From Actinernus sp. WN-2022 (lineage: Eukaryota > Cnidaria > Anthozoa > Actiniaria > Actinernidae), in the NCBI GenBank assembly GCA_030867875.1, contig JAOWCC010001589.1, forward strand, positions 140,031,745 through 140,095,744: DNA of 64,000 bases, in the 5' to 3' direction. A model generated the notes under the pieces. It was not told where the DNA came from. It saw only the letters and a program-made list of their open reading frames with translations, and searched no databases. Positions within the stretch are counted from its first letter, which is position 1. The number at the start of each line of letters is the position of its first letter. Below are positions 1 through 9,995 of this stretch, piece after piece. The translations under genes and the position numbers were made by a program.

Positions 1-735
1 GAAGGACGTGCCCAAGACCCTAAGAAAAGCAATACACTTAAAACAGAAGAACATATTCCATGTGGATTTTGTTACATAGTCGTACGTTCTGATGGTCATA
101 GCGAACCGCCCGTATTATATCAAGGTATAGATACTATCGAACGATTTCTACAATGTGTACGTACAAGATGAAGAAAGAAAGATCAAAGCCATTGTAGCCA
201 AACCATTATGTATGTCGTGGGAAAACAAGAGGTATTTCGATCAAGCAAAGATTTGCCATATTTGCCAGAAGCCTTTATTTGGTAAAGATAGAGTACGAGA
301 TCATTGTCATATAACTGGGGAGTTTCGAGGCGCGGCACATAAGGTATGTAATCTCAAATTACGTATCTCACCTATCATCCCAGTTGTATTCCACAATCTA
401 CGCGGATATGATTCTCACTTATTGATGCAATCCATCTCCAAGACAGAGGGAGCTATCTCTTGTATACCAAATAATATGGAGAAATATATATCATTCTCAC
501 TTGGTAACCTACGATTTATTGATAGCTTTCAATTCTTACCATTCTCTCTCGATAAGTTGGTAGCAGGCTCAGCATCAGACACGTTCCGACAAATTGCAAA
601 ACATACATCCGATCAAGAGAAAGCCAAGCTATTGACTCGTAAAGGAGTTTATCCATATGAGTACATGGATTCTTGGAACAGATTCGCTGAGACTTCTCTT
701 CCACCGAAAGATGCATTCTATAGGAAGTTAAAAAT
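1..735 (+). pseudogene. Protein-primed family-B DNA polymerase, N-terminal fragment (Polinton/adintovirus type)
   Basis: This is the N-terminal part of the replicative polymerase of a Polinton-like element. The window opens inside the reading frame, which stops at about 152; the same protein continues in another frame from about 155, so one frameshift lies near 150-165. The translated fragment has a Cys/His treble-clef module (CHIC, then a DHCHITGEFRG stretch, then a VCN), which resembles the endonuclease VII/HNH-like zinc module at the start of these polymerases. The last part matches the first ~20 visible residues of the polymerase at 62231-64000 (DSW...F..T.LP.KDAFY). Homology ends near 733 and capsid sequence starts about 35 bases later, so the palm motifs A-C are absent. 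The fragment cannot encode an active enzyme. It is on the opposite strand from the expected position beside the integrase, so it may derive from another copy. Confidence 0.8.
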
Positions 736-770
736 AGTTAAAAATAGTCTCCCATCGCAGATGTAGAATT

Positions 771-1745
771 GGAACGGAAGTAATAGAAGATCTTGCCCGA
801 TCAGATCTCTTACAAATATATACCGATCTATATCTTCCTACTCCAGAGAGAGACTCTCGAATCCAACAAGGTATCCAATCAGAGAATATGAACAAACTTC
901 GATCAAAGACTAATGGAGCTACCTCTTCGACTGAAGAAAAAGCGATACTAGCTGCGTATGGATCGAAATATAGAATCCCGTTAGACGTTGACATTCTAAC
1001 GCAACATGGAACTCTATATCCACATGCCCTAGTAAACATTATTTCATTTGATTTGGTTCTAGCACCTGCCATCGATATAGTGGTTGGATCAGACGCAGCC
1101 CAGGTAGGCACATATAAACTCAGTGACATACAACTAGAATACGAGGTCATTGAGGATGAGAAACTTGCCAGACGAGCAGAGCACGCATATTCTACGGGTG
1201 CTACCTTCCTTTTCAAACACGCTTTACATTTTACTACAGTACCAATTAATCAGGCATCAGATACTTTAGTAGCTACGAATCTAACGGTACCACGAAGATC
1301 ACTTACTGGACTACTTTTACTATTTGTAACACCTCATACTCCAGGTGCTCTAGATAGTGAGTCATTCACCAATCCTGGCGTTACTAAGATAGAAGTAGAT
1401 GTCAATGGAATTCCGAATTTCTTATTCCCGTCTGGTATACTTCCACCAGATTTCTTGGAGTCTGTCAATGGATGGTTTGGCACATCTACTGACGTCGATC
1501 CGAAAATGACATCTATGACAACTGGCAAGTTTTATAATAATAGATTTGTGATCTTAGTAGATTGTCGAACTGAAAAGGATCCGGATGTTCATGGCTATGG
1601 ATTGGCACAAATAGGTGGAGGGAAAAATATCAGCATCCGAGTTCACAGGAATGGAGGTAGTGGAACTATTAACATGCACGTCTACGTTTTGTCAGATGCT
1701 CAGGTCAATATATTGAACGGAACCATCCATAGTTTTACATACTAA
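771..1745 (+). pseudogene. Major capsid protein (double jelly-roll), 5'-truncated copy
   Basis: The reading frame is open from about 771 to the stop at 1745 and is colinear with the capsid gene at 57272-58512, starting about 90 residues into it. Shared stretches include LL..Y.DLYL, the VDVNGIPN-like segment and a final HVYVLSDAQ segment. This copy retains the C-terminal ~25 residues that are frameshifted in the right-hand copy. The first in-frame ATG is at 888, but homology extends upstream of it, so that ATG is not the original start. The product would be the trimeric double-jelly-roll hexon forming the icosahedral shell. The assignment rests on synteny immediately upstream of the packaging ATPase and on resemblance to Polinton capsid proteins. 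Without its N-terminal strands it should not fold. Confidence 0.75.
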
Positions 1746-1747
1746 CG

Positions 1748-2383
1748 ATGGACACGCTCGTAGATCACATTCCATTCAATGCCTTAGTAGTCGGATCCAC
1801 GAATTGTGGAAAGACTGCATTCCTCATAGAACAACTTCGTGGGCCATTCCGCGGTAAGTTTGACTACTTAGTACTAATTTGTCCCACATATAAACACAAT
1901 AAAACCTATCATGGATTTGCTCATCGGGATCCTAGTTTCACCGTTATGTCGCCCTCTCAGGGTGCTATCAATTCTGCGTTGAATGTTTGTTCCAAAATTT
2001 GGAAAGGTACCAATACGCTATTGATACTTGATGATTGTGCTGCATCGAAAGATGTAAAAAGAAGGACTGACAAATTAGTTGAATTGGCCTTTTCTGCCAG
2101 ACACATCGGTATTTCTGTTTGGGTACTTACTCAACAACTTACAAGTATCTGCAAACCCTTTCGAGAAAATGTAGCAATTGTAATATCTTTCCACACCGCG
2201 TCGGCTATAGATGCGAAAGTTCTATTTGATGACTATGGAGGATCACTAGATGCGAATGAGAAAAAGATGTTACGATCAGAACTCCAGACCCATAAATTCG
2301 CTCATATGTGTTTTTGCTTACGTCATCCATTCATAGTCATGTTAGAGCTACCAGCACCTAACAGTATTATATGTCATGGATGA
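1748..2383 (+). CDS. Virion DNA-packaging ATPase (FtsK/HerA, A32-like)
   Basis: The 211-residue product has a Walker A loop GSTNCGKT at residues 16-23 and a Walker B segment LLILDD at 91-96. A conserved LTQQ-like sensor region follows, then a C-terminal half typical of the packaging ATPases of Polintons and nucleocytoplasmic large DNA viruses. It would pump the genome into preformed capsids. The start lies two bases after the capsid stop, and the stop overlaps the start of the next gene by eight bases, a compact virus-like arrangement. Its length equals that of the copy at 58538-59173, and no lesion is visible. It sits in a decayed element, so it is probably intact only by chance. Confidence 0.88.
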   Translation: MDTLVDHIPFNALVVGSTNCGKTAFLIEQLRGPFRGKFDYLVLICPTYKHNKTYHGFAHRDPSFTVMSPSQGAINSALNVCSKIWKGTNTLLILDDCAASKDVKRRTDKLVELAFSARHIGISVWVLTQQLTSICKPFRENVAIVISFHTASAIDAKVLFDDYGGSLDANEKKMLRSELQTHKFAHMCFCLRHPFIVMLELPAPNSIICHG

Positions 2384-2999
2384 TAAAGAAATCGAAGGAC
2401 TACTCTTAGATGAGGATGTTACAGGTCCTCCACCTAAGTTAGATGACGATGATCATCGGGAAGAATTGTCCATATTAGCTGTAACGGGCACCACAAAGGA
2501 ATATCTAGGTGAAAATTTATCTCTTGGAGATATTGCTAAATTAGATGAGAAAGATGTAGAGAGATTACATAGAAGGTACATGGCCGTTCGAGGACAACAA
2601 ATAACGAAGAGTTTAGTCGATGGCACGATGCGTCTAGCTACTCGCGTAGTTTCGCACTTAGTTACTATAGATGACCAGCAAGCACCTATTAAGGAACTAC
2701 AAGAAAACCAATTAATTCGCAATGAGATCAGTGTCGAGGTTGGTAGGATGTCTATAAAAGCGGGTCGATTTGTTGCTCTAGCTAGTGCCATGTTACATGT
2801 GGCTGGTCACGTTGTTATTCCACCAAACTATCTACATATTGAAGACGCGAAGATAACTGATATATCTCAAACATCTTCAACGGCATCTCAAACATCTTCA
2901 GAAAACGCTCTGAAAAGTTTTAGCCGGCCGGCGAGACAGATTCTGGTGCCCCGCCTCTTTCACAGCAATCAAACACCTTCTATAAAAAGCAGCCAATGA
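2376..2999 (+). CDS. Conserved Polinton protein of unknown function (207 aa), altered C-terminus
   Basis: I do not recognise a catalytic domain. The protein is clearly paralogous to the one at 59175-59822: both have a short acidic N-terminus, a TGPPP segment, then LAVTGTTKEYLG, an ERLHRRY block and an RNEIS segment, followed by a small-residue-rich hydrophobic stretch (AGRFVALASAML). Both lie directly after the packaging ATPase, here with an eight-base overlap. The last ~30 residues (from about base 2925) have no counterpart in the other copy and appear to be read from unrelated inserted DNA, so the true C-terminus is probably lost. A virion or assembly role is suggested by position only. Confidence 0.7.
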   Translation: MDDKEIEGLLLDEDVTGPPPKLDDDDHREELSILAVTGTTKEYLGENLSLGDIAKLDEKDVERLHRRYMAVRGQQITKSLVDGTMRLATRVVSHLVTIDDQQAPIKELQENQLIRNEISVEVGRMSIKAGRFVALASAMLHVAGHVVIPPNYLHIEDAKITDISQTSSTASQTSSENALKSFSRPARQILVPRLFHSNQTPSIKSSQ

Positions 3000-3930
3000 T
3001 GTTCAACCAGTGACTGGGAAATGTCACAGTCAAAACTGGCTTCCCACCAGCAGCATGAAGGCAACACAATCAAAGGTCTTCGCGCTCAGTTGAGTTTCGC
3101 GTTTTCAATCACTCTTCATTATGGGCAAAACCAAGAATAAACCGGTCAAACGCCAGAATAAGGCAATTGCAACCAGCTAAAGACAAGAAGAAGGCAAAAC
3201 CAAAGCAGACCAAACGGACGCGGAAGACGAAAGAAAAGCACGAGGACAGATAAATTACCCGAAGAATCAGCTCGTGAATATATGCTACGGAAAATTTCAG
3301 AGATTGGGCATGTTGTTGTAGAAATACTTATAAAGAGGAATCAAGTGGCCTATAAATGTACAACAAAATAGTTTAGCCACTGGTAATAAGAATATATAAT
3401 TTCGAACATTTCTTTGATTTGTTCCTCTTTCTTGAACTCCAAGGACCAGATACTTGTTTTGAAGAAGACATCTACGGATAATTTTAGCGAATACGCTTCA
3501 AATTTACGATGACATATTTATGTGAGAAACGATTCGATACAACGCTGACAACAAGCGACAGAGCGAACTCCGAACTGAACAGTAAACAACTACTCCGGCG
3601 CTTAGCTACGGTTGAATGCTCATGACGATTGATGTGGTGTATGAGCTGTCAATCAAAATATGTAACGCAATCTTCGGTAAAATGTTTCTTTTTGATATTT
3701 CTCCGTCTAGATAAAAGAAAATTCAACCATTTTTTTTTTCTGTTGGATACTTAACACTCTAAACTTTGTTTTTACGTGAAAAAATTTTTTTTTGAAAAAT
3801 TCGGCTCTGAAGCTATACGATAACCTTAATAGGACTTTACTATCAATACAACAATTCACAACGTGCCAAGAACTGCTGTATGCCAAGTGTTGCCGAACGA
3901 CAAATAGCACCACCACCACAACGCACCATG
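2925..3930. other. About 1 kb of unrelated sequence replacing a small viral gene
   Basis: The right-hand element has a 123-residue single-TM gene at this point of the gene order (59877-60248); here it is missing. The sequence is AT-rich in its second half. It has a TATA-like TATAAAAAG near 2980, then an ATG at 3121 opening a short, very basic reading frame (MGKTKNKPVKRQNK). With one frameshift near 3178 this continues into a Lys/Arg-rich stretch ending at 3369. The basic peptide could be a degraded small DNA-binding protein, but I cannot assign it. I see nothing else convincing between 3370 and 3930. Confidence 0.4.
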
Positions 3931-3997
3931 TCAGACATGGAGTAGATGTAATACCATTTGAAGACTAGAAATATATGGAATATATGTTTTGTAAAAA

Positions 3998-4219
3998 ATG
4001 GCAGAGAATGAGTTGATGAAAAAAGTCCAGGACGCCGCGATATTAACTGGAATCGCTGCTGGGATTGGGTTCGTATCAAAACAATTAACAAAAGAGTCAA
4101 TGCTAGGCGATCCATCGTCATCAATTATAAATTACGTGACGTGGACAGCAGTATTGGCTGGTAGTATTTACGCTAAGCAATATATTGACGATCAAAAGAA
4201 ACCTCCAAAGAGTCTTTAA
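3998..4219 (+). CDS. Small conserved Polinton protein (73 aa), predicted membrane-associated
   Basis: The gene is paralogous to 60307-60525. Shared residues include NELM, an AILTGIAAGIG hydrophobic segment at about residues 13-24, DPSSSI, and a second hydrophobic stretch (WTAVLAGSIYAKQY) towards the C-terminus. Two short hydrophobic helices and a charged tail suggest a small membrane or capsid-associated protein. Its function is unknown. It ends at the base before the next ATG, as in a tightly packed viral operon-like block. Its conservation across two diverged copies in the same position argues that it is a real gene despite its size. Confidence 0.65.
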   Translation: MAENELMKKVQDAAILTGIAAGIGFVSKQLTKESMLGDPSSSIINYVTWTAVLAGSIYAKQYIDDQKKPPKSL

Positions 4220-4660
4220 ATGGGCGTCGCATTAGCAACTGCACTTGGTGGAGCAATACTAAATGCAACGGCCTTCGTAGGTGGAAGTTACATGGCCAAG
4301 GCAATTGCTGGCAACGATCCATCTGCAATAGCTGCTGAGACAAAAAGACATGACCTGGCACTAGAGAAATATCAGATCGCATATGGTATTTATACGAAAA
4401 AACAAACTCGTATATATGACTGGTTCCAAGAACAGGCTAAAATGGAACATTATGATTACGTGATTAGCAATGACGCAAATAAGAATCTCGAACTATACAA
4501 TACTGTAAATGTGGGACTACACCGAATAAGTCGAGAGGACATGAACGAACGTAAATTATCCGATTACTATAAACCTTCTAGTTCACAGAAGACGGGCGAA
4601 TTGGTATACGTAGGTGGTGGAATGCTTGCTATTGGATACGCCGCCAGTAAATGGTTATAG
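4220..4660 (+). CDS. Conserved Polinton protein with N- and C-terminal hydrophobic segments (146 aa)
   Basis: It starts immediately after the stop of the preceding small gene. It has an N-terminal hydrophobic segment (GVALATALGGAILNATAFVGG, part of a likely helix), a charged central region likely to be helical, a conserved KLSDYY.PS.S.KT.ELV block and a C-terminal hydrophobic segment (GGGMLAIGYAASKWL). The copy at 60556-60978 has the same architecture (140 aa) and the same C-terminal block. The function is not recognised. The hairpin-like layout with hydrophobic ends suggests a virion membrane or assembly protein. No lesion is visible. Confidence 0.65.
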   Translation: MGVALATALGGAILNATAFVGGSYMAKAIAGNDPSAIAAETKRHDLALEKYQIAYGIYTKKQTRIYDWFQEQAKMEHYDYVISNDANKNLELYNTVNVGLHRISREDMNERKLSDYYKPSSSQKTGELVYVGGGMLAIGYAASKWL

Positions 4661-4665
4661 ATCTA

Positions 4666-4738
4666 CTTAAAAAAATAAAATAAAAAAAAATAAGGACTAG
4701 TTGATTCGATAAGTCTTCATTCTTTTTTTTTTACATGA
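4666..4738. terminator. A-run / weak stem / T-run element before the integrase
   Basis: An A-rich run is followed by AAGGACT...AAGTCTT-like complementary segments and then a run of about ten T. The same position in the right-hand element (61115-61170) has a clearer version. The element may end transcription of the small-gene block or position an mRNA 3' end. The assignment is by shape and by recurrence in two copies. Confidence 0.35.
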
Positions 4739-4765
4739 TAAAGTTTAGAACGTATATATATATCA

Positions 4766-5469
4766 ATGGATCCTAAACTAAGTTTACGATACTATAGTCC
4801 GGGTGGTTATTGGAAAGGACTAGCAGCTATTAAACATCTTTCCAATGCGACTGGTATTTCTGAAGATATAGTTCGGACGTGGTTGGAAAAGCAATCTATA
4901 TGGCAGATTTATTTGCCAGCACCAAGATATGTGCCACGACCAAAATTTGACGTATCTATACCAAATGAAGTTCACCAAGCCGATTTGATATTCCTACCTC
5001 GTGATCGACCTGGACGTGGAAGAAAGTTATATAAGTCGAATGGGTAGTTCGTTTACCAATGGTAGTCGAAGCATTGAATAACGAAGTTACGCGTTTGACA
5101 GGGAAAGAACCATCCATAGCAGTAGGAGATCAATCGATTGAATCAAAGCCATCAGAACCTGCACGTGATAGACCGATTGGTCTCAAAGAACAAAGACTTC
5201 CATGTGGCGTTCTTGTTCGATATCTATACGCTCCTGGTGAATTGGAAGGTGGTCGACGTCGTGCAACCGACCCAATTTGGTCTCTATCCATATACCAACA
5301 TAGACGCGTCGTAATCAGGCTTGATGGGCCAGTCCTTTACTATTTGACGATACCACAAATAACGATGCAACGATCGAAAGTCGTCCCAGACCGCGGTTTC
5401 GTTCGCGAAGAGCTCCTTGTCATTCCCAGAGATACCATGTTTCCACCCGATAGCATTCTCATCCGTTAG
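4766..5469 (+). pseudogene. Polinton integrase (retroviral rve/DDE type) with catalytic core deleted
   Basis: The first part (4766-5042) matches the N-terminal region of the integrase at 61208-62253, including GYWKG, RTWLEKQ, and EVHQADLIFLPRDRPGRGRK with the first catalytic Asp. The reading frame then runs out after KSNG. From about 5036, in another frame, the sequence resumes with EWVVRLP...NEVTRLTGKEPS and continues to the C-terminus at 5469. The roughly 115 residues between, which hold the second Asp and the catalytic Glu in the other copy, are missing. The C-terminal block (KEQRLPCGVLVRYLYAPGE, RGFVREEL) is well conserved. The gene cannot make an active integrase. It converges on, and overlaps, the HNH-helicase gene on the minus strand. 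Confidence 0.85.
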
Positions 5470-5997
5470 TGGTGTCGCTCCTCTTCTTACGTTACATTCG
5501 AGACATGTCAATCGAACGTTGTCGCGAATGTGTCCCATAGAGTTATCTAACCTATCGACTGAGAATTGTTGTGGATCCCATGAAGTATAAATCCATAGCA
5601 ATTCTATATTACATGCATCACAACAGTTGTTTTGAACTTCCTTGAGATGCAAGACGTCGCAGATTCTTAAGTTGAAACCTTTAAATCCCTTAGATTCATC
5701 AGTACGTTTATAGTTCACGAGCTTTCTGCAAATGATTTTTCGAATCTGCTGGTGGGATGATGGTGGATGATCTTGAAGTTGTTCTATAGGACAATTAACT
5801 CGTCCAAGCTGATCCATACGTTCGACTCTCGATACTGCGAGATAGGCGAGATTGGACCACCCAAGATAATCATCAATGATCCATACTTTCTTGGGTTTAT
5901 GAATTGTGAAACCTGGGCTAGAATGAATCGTCAACGCGTAACCAAGTCGCCAATTGGACTCCTTTTTGGAATAGATATCTTCTGCAGCACTCATACA
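5284..5997 (-). pseudogene. 3' part of polymerase-helicase gene: SF1 helicase C-terminus fused to HNH nuclease
   Basis: The minus-strand reading shows the end of a superfamily 1 helicase: a LGYALTIHSSPGFTIH motif (the TxHxxQG-like motif V, here SPG instead of SQG), then VWIIDDYLGWSNLAYLAVSRV (motif VI, ending in SRV). About 100 residues later comes an HNH nuclease signature: CDAC, then VDRLDNSMGHIRDNVRLTC and a CN. It continues the reading begun at 14905-18062; about 8.9 kb of other DNA lies between. The open frame extends to 5284 and overlaps the antisense integrase end. Homology to HNH ends about 5466, so the tail may be read-through. The codons upstream of about 5997 are transposon sequence. 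Confidence 0.7.
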
Positions 5998-6239
5998 GCC
6001 CCGCCGGAAATTATAGGGACATTTACCGCGTCCGTACCTCGTGCAATGACCGCGGTTTTTCCTCGGTAAACCTCGGTCATTTTTGCGGCCGCCGCGGTCG
6101 TTTTGAAAACGCCGCGGTCGTTTTGAAAACGCCGCGGTCGTTTTGAAAACGCCGCAGTCATTCTTGGATGCGGCGCTAACCGAGGTCGTAACCGAGGTTC
6201 GGGATACAGTGTACATGTGTCAACTTTAACAAGTGAGAT

Positions 6240-6930
6240 TGTGGCGAACTAGTCAGTGTCGTGAAGTGCTTTATTTGAAAGTTAAACACACAAACAAAAA
6301 ACGACATAACATCGAACTGTGAGCTATACGGGGATAAACTCTCGCGAACTAGTCAGTGCCGTGGAGTGCTTTATTTGAAAGTTAAACACACAAACACAAA
6401 CAAAAAACGACAGCACATCGAACTGTGAGCTTTATGGGAATAACTCTGGCGAATTAGTCAGCGCCGTGGAGTGCTTTATTTGAAAGTTAAACACACAAAC
6501 GACAACAGATCGAACTGTGAGCTATACGGGAATAAACTCTGGCGAACTAGTCAGTGCCGTGAAGTGCTTTATTTGAAAGTTAAACACACAAACAAAAAAC
6601 GACATAACATCGAACTGTGAGCTATACGGGGATAAACTCTCGCGAACTAGTCAGTGCCGTGGAGTGCTTTATTTGAAAGTTAAACACACAAACACAAACA
6701 AAAAACGACAGCACATCGAACTGTGAGCTTTATGGGAATAACTCTGGCGAATTAGTCAGCGCCGTGGAGTGCTTTATTTGAAAGTTAAACACACAAACGA
6801 CAACACATCGAACTGTGAGCTATACGGGAATAACTCTGGCGAATTAGTCAGCGCCGTGGAGTGCTTTATTTGAAAGTTAAACACAAAACGACAGCACATC
6901 GAACTGTGAGCTTTACTGGAATAAACTTAG
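6240..6930. repeat. Tandem repeat, ~90-105-bp unit, seven copies
   Basis: Each unit begins with GCGAA(C/T)TAGTCAG and includes GTGCTTTATTTGAAAGTTAA, ACACACAAAC and CATCGAACTGTGAGCT. Copies start near 6243, 6344, 6447, 6541, 6642, 6748 and 6838. Length differences recur in threes, so copies 1-3 appear duplicated as copies 4-6, a ~300-bp higher-order unit. No coding potential is seen. Confidence 0.85.
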
Positions 6931-7774
6931 GAACACAAGCACCTGAGAATTAGACTTGAAGTGGGGGCGAATTAATATGAACCATTAATATATACTGCAT
7001 CGAGAGACAATCATATATTTGTTCTTCAGTTAAAATAAAAAAAGTCATGATCACGCTAAAATACGTTGAAACAAAGTCTTAACAGATATAATATAAACTT
7101 GAAGCTTATAGAATGTCGTAAATAGAATGTCGGCATTATGAAGACCACCACTGAAGTGTGGTAATTGAATTGGCGCATGAGCAATCCTTTGAAATGCTCG
7201 GCTTTGCAATTAAGTAAGTAATCTTTATTTATACACTGAGGGTTATTAAAGGTACTTAATTTTTGTCTTGATCCAATTAACATGAATTCTGTCTTCGATT
7301 TATTGAGTCGTTCAGCAATTCGGCTCACAATAATGCAATTACTTAAACGCCGCATTAAGATAAAGCAATGCGCTGCTGTAAATTTCATAAGACCCATAAA
7401 AATATATGTGAAGCAATAAACGGACCAGTCATAAAGAAATTAGTACCTAAACTTTGCACATTTCCCTTCCATTAAAGTCCCTAAAATTTAGGTTTTCAGT
7501 AAATAAATCTAGAGAGTTTTGCCAATGGGCCTTGAGTGATCGCTGAATCTATTCTCGAGCATGATTTCAGAGTTGGAACATAAACAGACTTACAGAAATA
7601 AAAAGTCATTCAAAATATCATCAATTTCGATTACATATTTTTATTTGGCTTATAAACTACATGTATATGTACATCTGTAATCGGAAAATGTTTTATAATA
7701 ATATTCAAGAAAATAAGTCACAAACAATATCGCTTTGAAAATATTAGTCGTTTCAAAAGTTTTAAATAAAAAAA
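6931..7774 (-). pseudogene. Intergenic DNA with a LINE reverse-transcriptase scrap
   Basis: The minus-strand reading at about 7080-7397 contains LNKSKTEFMLIGSRQKLSTF, a segment resembling the region just downstream of the YADD box in CR1/L2-like non-LTR reverse transcriptases. Nothing else of the element is recognisable nearby, so it is a short decayed fragment. The rest of the stretch is AT-rich and shows no gene. Confidence 0.45.
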
Positions 7775-9781
7775 CTAAACAAGTGGTTTCATTTTTCTCA
7801 AGAAGGAGTCCATGGCCTTCACACAGTCACTCCACTGCCGCAGTCTCTCTGACGGTGGGATGGGGTAGTACTGATGTACCAGCTGCCGGATTCCGTTAAT
7901 TCTTTCTGGGTCGAGCCCGTCTTTTCCTCTCCTGCCATTGACATTTTTTCCGATGAGCTCCACCCTTGTAAAGTCCCTTCGCATCAGCCGAACTGCAAAA
8001 TTCATTGAAGAACTGGACTGTGCTCGGATGGTTGGAATAGAAGCAGTCTTCTCTATCCCATTGGCGGTGGGGGCGTTAACAGGAGTCACGAAATCCTCGG
8101 TATCAGTGGAGTCCGGTCTCGCTGGCGGCAACGGTGTGGCCAGGTTCCACACAGAATTATCGAGTGTGGCCAGGTTCCACACAGAATTATCGAGCGGGGG
8201 CTCTGACTCGCGCTGTACATGCGGCTCCGGCTGGCGCAGTGGCTGGCGACTCTCTGTCAGCATATCCAGTAACTGGTCAACCTGAAAAATATGGTCACCA
8301 AAAATTAGCAAAATTGAGTAATCCCATCTGAGTAAATCGGAATAAGCCCCCAAAACGCCGTGTAAGTAGGTCTATTTGAGTAGTGTTCACGAATGAAGTT
8401 ACGTTAATATACCTTTCGTTCAAGCTCGTCCACGCGGTATAGTTTTCTTTCTACATCCTGTATGCGTCTGAGCATCTCGACGGTGTCGCTCCTTTCCTCA
8501 TGATTGAACAGGCCAGGCTCAAACAGGTTCCGGCGGATTCTTGGAGTTGACGTTGCAGCAATAGATAAACTGCATGTAAGTGAGCTGTACATGTAGTCTG
8601 GCGATGAGTTCAGTAGCGAGGTGTGAACAGAGTGTGACGGAGCATACGTGAGCGAGGTTACACTGGAAGCAAATGTTCGGTTCATAGATGGATGCGGTTC
8701 AGGAGTAGGAGTGTTCTCTTTCGCTGGGCTATAAATCGCGATGACAGTTGCCTGAAACAGAAACATACAAACAGAAATCAATCAGCATATTTTAAATCAA
8801 CTCTTAGTTGATTGTACCGGTGTTATTAACCCCGCCGACGCAGAATAAGGCTGGTTTCCATATTGACGTAAACGGTACGCAAACAGTCATAACACACTGC
8901 ACAACACATTATGTATTTTTTGCAAATTTTCAGTTGTTTGCGACGTTACGATTAAATTAGCACCTTCCTGGTAATAAAATACACGCACATGTCGTACAAA
9001 TGTTAACTTTTAATTAAAAACTCACCAGTTCTTTCACGTTTTGTTTCACTGGCGCTTTGGGCTTGTTCTTGCCTGACAGCGCCTATTAAAAGAATACAAA
9101 CAAACAAACAGGCGTAAACATCTTTCAAACAGTTTGCATTGTATGCAGAATTATATGGAAACTTGTTTTATTAGCTTGAACTCACCCGTCCTTTCGTAGC
9201 TTTTTTCTTGCTCTTTTCTCCAGGCTTCGTCAGTGCTCTTTTCTTCTTTTTGGGTGGTGCTGTTTCTAAATCCTGGAAGATGGAAGGGTAAAACTTACTT
9301 ACAGTATGAAGGATTCGAAGGAATAACAACAAGTAGAGGATGTATTTGGCATCAGGGAATCAATATCAAGTAAACTAAAAAAGTTGTACTTACCTCTTCA
9401 GAGTCAACGGACTCCATGGCTTCATCGGGACGAGGAAAACGGTGCACGTTCTTAGGGTCAGCAAAAAACTCAACATCGAGTCGGTTAAGGACCTTTTGGT
9501 CATCTATGGAATATAAAATACATCAGATGTATGATAGACAAAGAAATGTATGACTAAAATGTTATATCGTTATCAAGCGTTAAATACTAACCATTCGCGC
9601 CAATGATCTCCGCTTTCAGAATTACTCCAGCGTAGTCAACCTCTACCAAACTGCCCTTTGACTTCTTATCTCCACTTAGTACTTTTGTTATCTTGTTTGT
9701 AGGGACGATGCTTGTAGTTTTATCGCATTCAAAATAAAAAAGCCCGTACTGAGGGACTTTCAGTTGTTGACGTAGAGCCAT
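7775..9781 (-). CDS. BEN-domain protein, six exons, ~429 aa
   Basis: The gene is read on the minus strand. Exons: 9592-9781, 9394-9503, 9186-9272, 9026-9082, 8413-8751 and 7775-8281, all with GT donors and AG acceptors. Exon lengths sum to 1,290 nt with phase kept, so the gene looks intact. Exons 1-2 encode an N-terminal domain beginning MALRQQLKV. Exon 3 is a lysine-rich likely nuclear-localisation stretch (PPKKKKRALTKPGEKSKKK). Exon 5 ends in a probable coiled coil. Exon 6 carries a BEN domain at about residues 354-425 (FAVRLMRRDF, then GLDPERINGIRQLV and a conserved W). BEN domains bind DNA and recruit chromatin repressors in animal nuclei. A ten-residue tandem duplication (LDNSVWNLAT twice) lies in the linker. 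Repeats on both sides suggest transposon cargo rather than a core host gene. Confidence 0.8.
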
Positions 9782-9995
9782 GACGTATATAATATGATTG
9801 CTTAAAGTGCTCGTTATAATGAACCAAGAAGTGACGCAGTTATAAAATCGGACTTGCCTTTATATGTCATGCGCGTGCTTGCATTGGATCGTAATGGACC
9901 AATCAGGGCCAATTTCGAGTGCAGTATTGTTTCATCGTTAAATTGAACTTGGCTCATTCAGAGCCGCTCCCAATTAGCCGGCGACGCTGTGAAAT
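9782..9995 (-). promoter_or_regulatory. Probable promoter/5' region of the BEN-domain gene
   Basis: About 200 bases lie between the start codon at 9781 and the satellite. The minus strand has an AT-rich TATATTATAC-like stretch just upstream of the start codon. There is no ORF. The assignment is positional. Confidence 0.3.

Noticed and set aside
5767..6069. 100-codon plus-strand ORF over the helicase-HNH part
   Set aside because: Antisense to the helicase and running into the transposon end.
7938..8331. Plus-strand ORFs opposite the BEN gene
   Set aside because: They are antisense to the last exon. The minus-strand splice pattern and BEN motif are decisive.
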